Of a stretch of 37,465 nucleotides of DNA, positions 1 through 7,027 are shown in pieces. This stretch comes from Ignavibacteriales bacterium (GTDB taxonomy: Bacteria > Bacteroidota > Ignavibacteria > UBA10030 > UBA8401). The DNA is taken from NCBI GenBank assembly GCA_026390635.1, contig JAPLFO010000162.1, positions 1 through 37,465 on the forward strand, in the 5' to 3' direction. A program made the position numbers and the translations under genes. How positions within the stretch are numbered: the stretch's first letter is position 1; every line of letters begins with the position of its first letter. The notes beneath the pieces were generated by a model. It did not search any database, was not told where the DNA came from, and saw only the letters and a list, made by a program, of their open reading frames with translations.

Positions 1-1203
1 TTTCCATCCAAACACTGAACGCATTTTGAGAACGAACGCACCAAGAACAGACGGAGAAGGATCATTTGTGCCGAACCTCTCCGCATAGTCATTCATCGCC
101 TGAATCATACCAACGTCCTCTCCCCGCTTCTCACTCAGAAAGTACTTGTTGGTCATAATCTCTATGTACAATTCCGCAGCTGTCTTCCCGGGGAAAAAGT
201 CCAACATCCCTTCCGCGCGAAGGATCCGGCAGGTGGGAACAAAAACGGCTGAGTACCAATCTGCAGTTGCCTCTTTCAGCGTTAATGGTTTCTGCGCATG
301 CTCGCTCAGATACCACTTATGTTCTTCGATATGCTTCAGGAAGAGATCGACATAGGAGGGATCGGGAATACGTCCGAGGTATTTGTCGATGCTGAAGGAT
401 GTATCGATTTCAAATTCTCTCTTCCGATCCTCCACGGCCATGAGACGCTCATACTGCTGCCGCAGATAGCTACCGTCTTCTTCGCTCGCAAGGTCGTCCC
501 GCATGATACCGCTGCTGCGCAGATCTTCATTGATCCACTGCATCGATTCGAAAAAGAAAGTCAGATCTGCTTCACGCAATGCCGGGGACACCTCCGGCTG
601 AATCTCCACTGTCTCGGCGTCGGCAAGATACGCTTGCAGCACAGTCGTCTTTCCGATCTGTGGCACTGTCTCCTTGTCAAAACGGACAAGCGTATTTGCC
701 AGCGATGCGTCACCCCAGTACACGCCGTTGATATGGAGCTCGACAAAGAGCGCCGCGATGGCATCCCAGATGCGCTTCCGGTTGGCAAATGAAAATGCAC
801 GGCGATACAATTCGGAATCCGGGATGACCCGTTCGACCAGGAGCGTAATGGTATGGGAATAGTTGTTCTCTTCGAACTGCGGCCCGATGGGGGTCTGCAC
901 AACGATCGGCGGCTCTTCGCGCACCACATAGCCGACAGGAACCAGTGTGTGAATGCCGCGCAGCAGTAATTGCTCGTAGCGGTGAATTTCTTTTTTGGAG
1001 ATGACTTCGCTTATTTCCTTAATGCCGAAGGAGAATCTTCCCGCCCGGACAAAAATCACGGTATGGCGCGACGTTCCCCGTTTGATCGCCAGTGTGGTAA
1101 TGCCATTGTCCTGCCATTCTGCGATCGGGAGATGCCAGGGAAGTTTTTCCACTTCAGCACGAAAGAGCGGATCAACATGGTAGCGAATACGACGATTGGA
1201 CAT
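1..1203 (-). CDS. DUF4032 family kinase-like protein (3' end outside window)
   Basis: The ATG at 1201-1203 opens a frame that stays open for 401 codons to the left edge, so the C-terminus is missing. Residues 162-170 (YWGDASLAN) resemble the catalytic loop of lipopolysaccharide-kinase and RIO-like folds, with D165 and N170 as candidate catalytic and metal-binding residues. Further on, HKWYLSEHA (295-303) and the tryptophan-rich stretch after it match what I recall of DUF4032, which is best known in Actinobacteria. The substrate is unknown. No signal peptide or membrane segment is visible, so a cytoplasmic enzyme is likely. The 297 bases upstream hold only a repeat. Family assignment is from memory of the motifs; an LPS-kinase-like or aminoglycoside-phosphotransferase-like protein is the alternative. 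Confidence 0.75.
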   Translation of the reverse strand, partial: MSNRRIRYHVDPLFRAEVEKLPWHLPIAEWQDNGITTLAIKRGTSRHTVIFVRAGRFSFGIKEISEVISKKEIHRYEQLLLRGIHTLVPVGYVVREEPPIVVQTPIGPQFEENNYSHTITLLVERVIPDSELYRRAFSFANRKRIWDAIAALFVELHINGVYWGDASLANTLVRFDKETVPQIGKTTVLQAYLADAETVEIQPEVSPALREADLTFFFESMQWINEDLRSSGIMRDDLASEEDGSYLRQQYERLMAVEDRKREFEIDTSFSIDKYLGRIPDPSYVDLFLKHIEEHKWYLSEHAQKPLTLKEATADWYSAVFVPTCRILRAEGMLDFFPGKTAAELYIEIMTNKYFLSEKRGEDVGMIQAMNDYAERFGTNDPSPSVLGAFVLKMRSVFGWK

Positions 1204-1500
1204 AGACAGGACTGCAAGAATCACGAAGCGAAAAAGGAACAATAGAAAAAGGGTCTGGAAGCCATCTCAAAAAACGTTTACGTTGAAAACCCTTCACCCC
1301 GAGTCCAAAGGATCCCGTTTCGGGGCAAGCGAATTCTCTGATTTAGGGAATGAGCGCGTCGAGGAGCAATATCCCTCGACTCACTTCGTTCGCTCGGGAT
1401 GACGGCTACAGCGATTGAACACTTACGTTCACCATGACAACTATGCATTTTTGAGACCGCTTCCAGCAATCATCATGACGCCGAGCTCGCGCTCGGAAGT
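1204..1500. other. Intergenic region carrying a dispersed repeat
   Basis: No credible gene is seen between the DUF4032 gene and the DedA gene. Positions about 1295-1407 carry a repeat unit that begins CACCCCGAGTCC, continues AGGATCCCGTTTCGGG and ends in the inverted CTCGACTCACTTCG...CGGGATGACG half. Related copies lie at about 5228-5297 and 28530-28680. Short open frames here merely translate the repeat. Confidence 0.6.
1295..1407. repeat. Dispersed palindromic repeat, CCCTCGACTC family, copy 1
   Basis: The left part (CCCCGAGTCCAAAGGATCCCG) is shared in inverted orientation with 5228-5297. The right part (CCCTCGACTC then CGCTCGGGATGACGG) is shared in inverted orientation with 28630-28680. 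It lies wholly between genes. The function is unknown; it behaves like a REP-type or MITE-like genomic repeat. Confidence 0.65.
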
Positions 1501-2133
1501 CTACTGTGCCTTCCGGGCTGCCCATTTCACTTGAAGATATTTGAAAATACCGGGAAGAAGGGAAACAAAAACAACCAGCACGATGACGTAGTGAATATTT
1601 TTGTCAATATTGGGGATGGTCGAACCGAGAAAGTAGCCGATCAACACCATGCTGGTGATCCAACTGATTGCGCCGATAACATTATACGAGGCGAACTTCA
1701 CATATTTCATTTCGGCAATGCCTGCAACGACCGGTGCGAACGTCCGGGCGAACGGCATAAATTGCGCCATCACGATTGTCATCGGACCGTACTGTTCATA
1801 GAATTCCTTCGTTTTGAGCAGATGCTGCTTCTTGAAAAAACGTGAATCTTTGCGTGCGTACAACGCTTGTCCACCTTTTTTTCCGATAAAATATCCGGTT
1901 GCATTCCCGCAGACGGCACAAAGAATCAGCAACGGTATCAACAACCCCACATTGAAAAATCCGGCAGCCGCAAACAATCCGGCTGTCACTAAAAGAGAAT
2001 CGCCTGGCAGGAAAAATCCGACAAGCAATCCTGTTTCGGAAAAAACAATCATCGCCAGTCCGGGATATCCCGCCCACGTGACCAATTCATGTATGTTCGT
2101 AAGACGGGAGAAGAATTCTCGAATAACATCCAT
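1501..2133 (-). CDS. DedA family membrane protein (candidate lipid-carrier flippase)
   Basis: A 210-residue polytopic inner-membrane protein, the usual DedA length. Conserved features are visible: the re-entrant-type segment ETGLLVGFFLPGDS with E33 and D45, and the signature FMPFARTFAP at 125-134 with R130. Hydrophobic segments lie at about 24-72, 130-165 and 178-200. DedA proteins such as UptA are known to return undecaprenyl phosphate across the membrane, while others act on phosphatidylethanolamine or support proton homeostasis. The start is supported by an AGGA 8 bases before the ATG. The gene follows uppP by 56 bases on the same strand, which favours the undecaprenyl-phosphate role by context. 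The exact substrate cannot be read from the sequence. Confidence 0.9.
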   Translation of the reverse strand: MDVIREFFSRLTNIHELVTWAGYPGLAMIVFSETGLLVGFFLPGDSLLVTAGLFAAAGFFNVGLLIPLLILCAVCGNATGYFIGKKGGQALYARKDSRFFKKQHLLKTKEFYEQYGPMTIVMAQFMPFARTFAPVVAGIAEMKYVKFASYNVIGAISWITSMVLIGYFLGSTIPNIDKNIHYVIVLVVFVSLLPGIFKYLQVKWAARKAQ

Positions 2134-2189
2134 AATGCAAATCCTAAAAATGAATGACTATGTTGTACGACGACTTCGAATCAAAGAGG

Positions 2190-3035
2190 CTACGCAATAG
2201 TGCCGCGGAGAAGAAAGAAAAGCAGGGCAGCTCCGACGATGAGTCGATAGAAAATAAATAGATATGTCGTGTGTTTCTTTAAATACCCCAGCAAAAATTC
2301 TATAGCTAGATAGCCGACGATGCCGGAAACGATGGTTGCAGCAGCCAGATTCAGCAGACCGACATCTGCAGACAATAATTCATGCCGCTGCTTGATAAGT
2401 TCGAAGATGCCGGCAGCCAGCACCGACGGAAGCGACAGCAGAAAGGAAAAGCGTGCAGCCGTTTCTCTCGTCAATCCCACAAATAAGCCGCCGGTAATCG
2501 TAACCCCGGAGCGTGATGATCCGGGAATCAGTGCAACGGCCTGGGAGCAGCCGATGACAAGAGCATCGCGCCACGTCACCTTGTCCATCGATTTCAATTG
2601 CACTCCTTGGGTGATGCGCCTTTTTTCAAGTAACTCCGCCAGCAAAAGCACGAGTGCAAGCCCGATCATGCTCGCAGCAATCACATACAGCGATCGAAGA
2701 GTGGTTTCAATGTCTTTCTTGAAGAGGAGGCCGAGCACGACGATCGGGACCGTTCCGGCCGCAATCATCCACCCCATGACCGCTTCCGGAGAATGCAGCA
2801 GATTTCTCTTTATGATGCCGTCAATGACACCGCGCAGGATTGCGATAATATCCTTCGCAAAATAGATGAAGACTGCGACGAGAGTCCCAAATTGAATCAC
2901 GGCCGTAAACGCCGCTCCCGGATCGCTCCAACCGGCCAGAGCGGGAATAATGCGCAGATGTGCCGTACTGCTGATCGGCAGGAATTCCGTTAATCCCTGA
3001 ATAATGCCATACACGATTGCCTGAAACAGCGTCAT
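2190..3035 (-). CDS. uppP: Undecaprenyl-diphosphatase (BacA/UppP)
   Basis: An integral membrane enzyme that dephosphorylates undecaprenyl diphosphate, giving the carrier lipid used for peptidoglycan and O-antigen export; its overexpression gives bacitracin resistance. Both family motifs are present: QGLTEFLPISSTAH (13-26, catalytic E17 and H26 region) and PGSSRSGVT (171-179, R175). I chose the ATG at 3035, giving 281 residues, because CAGGAG sits 7 bases upstream. An earlier TTG-type start at 3074 would add 13 residues with no homology. The DedA gene lies 56 bases downstream on the same strand, so the two are probably co-transcribed. Confidence 0.96.
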   Translation of the reverse strand: MTLFQAIVYGIIQGLTEFLPISSTAHLRIIPALAGWSDPGAAFTAVIQFGTLVAVFIYFAKDIIAILRGVIDGIIKRNLLHSPEAVMGWMIAAGTVPIVVLGLLFKKDIETTLRSLYVIAASMIGLALVLLLAELLEKRRITQGVQLKSMDKVTWRDALVIGCSQAVALIPGSSRSGVTITGGLFVGLTRETAARFSFLLSLPSVLAAGIFELIKQRHELLSADVGLLNLAAATIVSGIVGYLAIEFLLGYLKKHTTYLFIFYRLIVGAALLFFLLRGTIA

Positions 3036-3150
3036 CAATTGCTCCTGAGTGTACGCGAATCGACTCCACAACACCGGTCTACGCAGAGCGTCCCAATCCC
3101 GTGGAGTCGTCTGATAAATAATTGACTCATGTTACGCAAAGCATGAAAGA

Positions 3151-3232
3151 TATTGCCACGAAGGCGCCAAGGCACAAAATTTTCCAAAAACGAGGTCTCT
3201 TTTCTTCGCGACTTTGTGCCTTTGTGGCAATA
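3151..3232. repeat. Inverted repeat (TATTGCCAC...GTGGCAATA)
   Basis: An 82-base imperfect palindrome. The left arm TATTGCCACGAAGGCGCC pairs with the right arm read in reverse complement (TATTGCCACAAAGGCACA), and about 35 bases separate the arms. It lies in the divergent space between uppP and tmk and belongs to the class of palindromes rich in GCCACA...TGTGGC seen elsewhere in this window. Confidence 0.65.
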
Positions 3233-3318
3233 CAATCGCCATTTTCTTAACCGACCAATGATAATGTATTAAAATCAGCCTTGAAAAACCAGACAAAAAA
3301 CCGTACCATGTTGCCACT

Positions 3319-3936
3319 ATGTTCATTTCATTCGAAGGTTTGGACGGTTCCGGCAAGACGACGCAGGCCCAATTGCTTGCAGAGACATTGCGCTCGCACG
3401 GGAGGGACGTGCTTTTTCTTCGCGAACCCGGCGGAACTGAAATTTCAGAACGCATCCGTGAGATTCTGCTCGACAAGAAGCATCTCCACATGACGCAGAT
3501 ATCCGAAATTCTGCTCTTCTCTGCGGCGCGGGCACAATTGATCAGCGAAGTCATTCGCCCGGCACTCGAGAAGAACTGTTTTGTCATCTGCGATCGCTAT
3601 GCCGATTCAACAACCGCCTACCAGGGATTTGGCCGGGGATTGAATCTCGAGACAGTCAGAGCCATCAATGCTGCCGCGACCGGCGGACTGTGGCCCGAGA
3701 AAACGATTTTTCTGGATGTTCCGATCAGCGAGCTGATTTCACGGCGTGAAAAGAGCGGACTGCCGCTCGACAGAATGGAAAGCGGCGGGCTGGAGTTTTT
3801 TGAACGGATTCGGCAGGGATATTTGCACTTGTGTAAGGAAGAGCCCCGGCGTATTGTTCGCATCGATGGCATGCGATCTGTTGATGCACTGCGGCAGGAA
3901 ATTTGGAGTGTCCTCGCCTCGACTTTCACTTCCTGA
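3319..3936 (+). CDS. tmk: Thymidylate kinase
   Basis: Phosphorylates dTMP to dTDP with ATP in dTTP synthesis. The 205-residue length is normal. The P-loop GLDGSGKTT spans 7-15, the nucleoside-binding DRY motif is D92-R93-Y94 (CDRYADSTTAYQG) and the lid REKSGLPLDR spans 143-152. There is no arginine in the P-loop, which fits the bacterial type that carries the basic residues in the lid. No clear Shine-Dalgarno precedes the ATG. The start is chosen because FISFEGLDG begins the fold, as in homologues. It is convergent with the M14 gene, whose stop lies 8 bases past the tmk stop. Confidence 0.96.
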   Translation: MFISFEGLDGSGKTTQAQLLAETLRSHGRDVLFLREPGGTEISERIREILLDKKHLHMTQISEILLFSAARAQLISEVIRPALEKNCFVICDRYADSTTAYQGFGRGLNLETVRAINAAATGGLWPEKTIFLDVPISELISRREKSGLPLDRMESGGLEFFERIRQGYLHLCKEEPRRIVRIDGMRSVDALRQEIWSVLASTFTS

Positions 3937-3944
3937 TACGTTTT

Positions 3945-5201
3945 CTACCGAAGCTTCTTCGCGATACTGTCAACCTCAATGTTTTTTCCCAAGCGGAATG
4001 CTTCCATACTAAGCTTCTTTCCTTCCGCGTTCCACCGCTCGAGCGTCGGACTTGTGGACAAATCTCCGACGTCGCTCACCTGCAGCAATGTGCGGGAATC
4101 GCTGGAGCGACCGCGGGCTCTCCCCTGCACGAAGCCAATATCAACCGTCGCAGACGGCAGCGTGTCAGAAGAAACGAGGGTCACTCCGCTGACGATAAGA
4201 TCGAATATCTTTTTTCCGCTTTCCGGGAGAGTCTCATATTTGGAAATGTCCGCCTTCTCATACGTCTTGCCGGCGATAGCGGTGATGGCAGAAAGGAGAG
4301 TTACATAATTGAGCTTCCGAAGAAAAAGTTTATCAGGATCATCCTTCCATCCGCCAGACTCGATAAGGACTGTGCTGGTCCCCCACTTCTGGATGTTGTC
4401 TCCAAAGGCACGTCGCTCGTAGCTGTCGTCGTATCGGACAATATGGCCCGGGATATACCGGCTGAGAACTTCCGTGATTAGTGCTGCGACTTTTTTCGCT
4501 TTCACCCGAACGGGAGTGTCCGTATTGGCGCTGTCAATTGCGGGGGCCAACAGGGCAATCGCGGCGAGCTTGCCGGTGGTTGCAACGGGAAGCCTGGCAT
4601 CCATATCGTGAAGATTGAAGCCGAATTCCGGTATATGTTGATCCCGGACCTTTTTCAAAATGCGGGCCTCCGGAGATTGAAGGCGCAACGCATCCCGATT
4701 GATGTCAATTCCCTGAGCATTCCAGCGTTGAAAATGCTCTGCCCCGTCGGGGTTGAGCATGGGAATAATCAACAGTGTCGTTTCTTTCAGCAGCCGTTGC
4801 ACATCCGGTGAGCCGAGGTTTTTGCCGACATACGACACGATATCCAGAAGCGCCATCGTGGCCGTGGGTTCGTCGCCATGCATCTGCGACCAAAAAAGAA
4901 TTTTCTTTTTCCCTGTCCCAAGCGTCAGCAGGTTGATGGTCCGACCTTCGGCCGAACGTCCGACGACTTCGATCGACATCACGCCCTTCATCTCATGCTG
5001 CAGTTTTTCCAGGTGCTGGATCAACTCCGCATGTTTCATCCGCGGGCCGGAGACATCCGCCAGACGGTACGTGTCATACGAATCATAGAGAGAACGCGGA
5101 TCCATCGATCCGGCAAGTGCGGGAAATGAAGACATGGCAGAAACCAATACGATTATGAAAATGGATTTCAGAATGAATCTATCCCGGAAGAAATGTGACA
5201 T
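3945..5201 (-). CDS. Secreted M14 family zinc carboxypeptidase
   Basis: A 418-residue protein. A basic N-terminus and hydrophobic stretch (11-30, ending PALAG) form a signal peptide, so it should act in the periplasm or outside the cell. The M14 zinc site is visible as H108-x-x-E111 (MHGDE) and H198 (NLHDMD). Substrate-binding elements are NPDG (150-153) and GIDINRD with N168-R169. The catalytic glutamate is E281 in VLIESGGW. These point to a functional metallopeptidase that removes C-terminal residues from peptides or trims murein peptides. The last 90 or so residues lie outside the catalytic core and look like a small accessory domain. The ATG has no Shine-Dalgarno. A repeat fills the space upstream. 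Confidence 0.9.
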   Translation of the reverse strand: MSHFFRDRFILKSIFIIVLVSAMSSFPALAGSMDPRSLYDSYDTYRLADVSGPRMKHAELIQHLEKLQHEMKGVMSIEVVGRSAEGRTINLLTLGTGKKKILFWSQMHGDEPTATMALLDIVSYVGKNLGSPDVQRLLKETTLLIIPMLNPDGAEHFQRWNAQGIDINRDALRLQSPEARILKKVRDQHIPEFGFNLHDMDARLPVATTGKLAAIALLAPAIDSANTDTPVRVKAKKVAALITEVLSRYIPGHIVRYDDSYERRAFGDNIQKWGTSTVLIESGGWKDDPDKLFLRKLNYVTLLSAITAIAGKTYEKADISKYETLPESGKKIFDLIVSGVTLVSSDTLPSATVDIGFVQGRARGRSSDSRTLLQVSDVGDLSTSPTLERWNAEGKKLSMEAFRLGKNIEVDSIAKKLR

Positions 5202-5227
5202 AGACGCAAGTCCAAGAAAATGAGTAA

Positions 5228-5297
5228 CTACATCCCCCTCGACTCGCTCCGCTTGTCCCGGAACGGGATCCTCTGGACTCGGGGTGACGCAGTGGTT
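5228..5297. repeat. Dispersed palindromic repeat, CCCTCGACTC family, copy 2
   Basis: Contains CCCCTCGACTCGCTCCGC, then CCGGAACGGGATCCTCTGGACTCGGGGTGACGCAG and a TTTTCTAAAA tail. The same modules occur at 1295-1407 (inverted) and at 28560-28680. It lies between the PEBP gene and the M14 gene. Confidence 0.65.
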
Positions 5298-5317
5298 TTC
5301 TAAAAAAATCTACAACA

Positions 5318-5785
5318 CTAATGTTTTTTGTACGTTCCAACCACTTCAGCCTTTGCAAGGATATGTCCATGCATTGCCTTCTCCACTGCAGATTTGGTTG
5401 GATGCTGCAGATTTGGAAGAATGATATCCAGAGCGTAGAGCTTGAAAAAATAGCGGTGGCGTCCTACAGGAGGACATGGCCCGCCGTATCCGGTCCGTTT
5501 CCAGTCGTTGAGCCCGGACATCGTGCCAGCCGGCAACGCTTTTTCTGCCACGCCTTCTTCCAATGATGCAACCTGCGGCGGAATACCATAGAGAACCCAA
5601 TGGACCCATGTCATTTTTGGTGCAGCCGGATCCGGGGCATCGGGATCATCGACGATAAGAGCAAAACTTTTCGTGTCGGCCGGAGCGCCGATCCAGGAAA
5701 GTGCAGGAGAAATATCATTACCCTGACATGTATATCTGGCTGGAATACTTCCATCTTTCCCCAACGCCGCAATCGTGAGACGCAT
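5318..5785 (-). CDS. YbhB/YbcL-type PEBP family protein
   Basis: Member of the phosphatidylethanolamine-binding / Raf-kinase-inhibitor-like family. Its cellular role in bacteria is poorly known. The 155-residue form matches the length of E. coli YbhB. Family motifs are DDPDAP (46-51), WVHWVLYGIP (60-69), GYGGPCPPVGRHRY and the C-terminal strand of the ligand pocket. The ATG at 5785 has a perfect AAAGGAGGT 6 bases upstream. The frame also stays open to an ATG at 5899 that overlaps the TPR stop (ATGA). That longer 193-residue form would add a hydrophobic, signal-like segment. I favour the short form because of the ribosome site, but an exported form cannot be excluded. Confidence 0.88.
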   Translation of the reverse strand: MRLTIAALGKDGSIPARYTCQGNDISPALSWIGAPADTKSFALIVDDPDAPDPAAPKMTWVHWVLYGIPPQVASLEEGVAEKALPAGTMSGLNDWKRTGYGGPCPPVGRHRYFFKLYALDIILPNLQHPTKSAVEKAMHGHILAKAEVVGTYKKH

Positions 5786-5895
5786 CGCAGCACCTCCTTT
5801 CGAAACGGTCTGACCACGGGAAGAATAAACTGCAATGATTATCGAGAAGGACAAAACACAGACGGACGCTCGCACGACAGTCATCATTCGGTCAT

Positions 5896-7008
5896 TCATG
5901 ATGCTTGAGGCGACTCCGCAGTTGTGCCATATTTTTTTAGAAGATACGTCGCTTCGACAACACCAAACTCTATCGCTTTCCGCCAATCCTCACATGCTCC
6001 AGCGGTATCACCGAGATTATTGCGCACAATACCGCGATTGTAGTATGCATCTGCGAACCGGGGATTTGCTTCAATGGCCCGGGTGTAGTCTTGGACAGCC
6101 ACCGTGCGCTCCTGCAGCTTCGTACGGACGATGCCACGTTGATAGAAGGCTTCAGCATATGCCGGATCGACTTCGGCAGCTTTGGAAAAATCGCCAACCG
6201 CCTCGCGCAGCTTGTTCATTTTCACTTTCACGAGTCCACGGTGAAAATATGCTTCCGAAAATTTTGGGTCGAGGGAAATTGCCTTGCTGTGATCCTGCAG
6301 AGCTCCCTGGAAATCGGGAAGAAAGCGTTTGGCGATTCCTCTGTTGTTATATGCGGCGGCAAGACGATCATCGGCGCGAATCGCGCGCGAAAAATCCGAT
6401 ATCGCCCCCTGATAGTCTTTGAGGAGTAATTTCACATGACCGCGATTGTTCAGAGCTGAAGAGTTATTCGGATCGAGTAAGATTGCCTGCGAATAATCCT
6501 TCACCGCTCCTTCGTAATCCTTCAGTTTGAACTTGGCATTGCCGCGATTATTGTATGCCGCAGCATTCTTTCCATCCAGCTGGATAACATAATTGAGATC
6601 TTCCACGGCACCGGGATAGTCGCCAATTTTATACCGCACGGTCGAACGGCTATAGTAGGCTGCGCCATAGTCACGGTTTGCCTCAATGGCCTTCGTATAG
6701 TCTGCGGCGGCATCATCGTAGCGGTCGAGCAGGAAAAGCGTCATCCCGCGTCCGGCATACGCTTCGGCGTAGTTCGGTTTCAGCGTGATGGCTTTTGTGT
6801 AGTCCGCTATAGCCGCTCCGTAATCTTTGAATGCATCGGCGCGCAATGCACCACGAACGGCATAGGCCACTTCGTTCCGCGGATTCAGGTCGATCGCCTT
6901 GGTAATGTGCATCAACGCATTACCGCGATCGCCCTGCTTCGCTGCTGCGATACCGCGCTGAAGATAGTCAGCCGCGCTGCCACTTTCAATTTTCTGCTGT
7001 CCGTTCAC
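5896..7008 (-). CDS. TPR-repeat protein (ten tandem repeats)
   Basis: A 370-residue protein made almost wholly of ten 34-residue tetratricopeptide repeats, from about residue 12 to 350, with the typical A-Y-x-x-R-G and D-Y-x-x-A-I pattern (for example AAYNNRGNAKFKLKDYEGA). Such arrays form a superhelical scaffold for protein binding. No enzyme domain, signal peptide or membrane segment is evident. The start is a GTG at 7008, 19 bases after the histidine kinase stop, so it is probably translated from the same transcript. Its stop overlaps a possible upstream start of the PEBP gene. A role linked to the kinase output is plausible from position only. Confidence 0.9.
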   Translation of the reverse strand: MNGQQKIESGSAADYLQRGIAAAKQGDRGNALMHITKAIDLNPRNEVAYAVRGALRADAFKDYGAAIADYTKAITLKPNYAEAYAGRGMTLFLLDRYDDAAADYTKAIEANRDYGAAYYSRSTVRYKIGDYPGAVEDLNYVIQLDGKNAAAYNNRGNAKFKLKDYEGAVKDYSQAILLDPNNSSALNNRGHVKLLLKDYQGAISDFSRAIRADDRLAAAYNNRGIAKRFLPDFQGALQDHSKAISLDPKFSEAYFHRGLVKVKMNKLREAVGDFSKAAEVDPAYAEAFYQRGIVRTKLQERTVAVQDYTRAIEANPRFADAYYNRGIVRNNLGDTAGACEDWRKAIEFGVVEATYLLKKYGTTAESPQAS

Positions 7009-7027
7009 GAGCGCTCTGGTCCCAGAT

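Noticed and set aside
298-792. A 164-codon plus-strand open frame
   Set aside because: Antisense to the DUF4032 gene, which is continuous over 401 codons.
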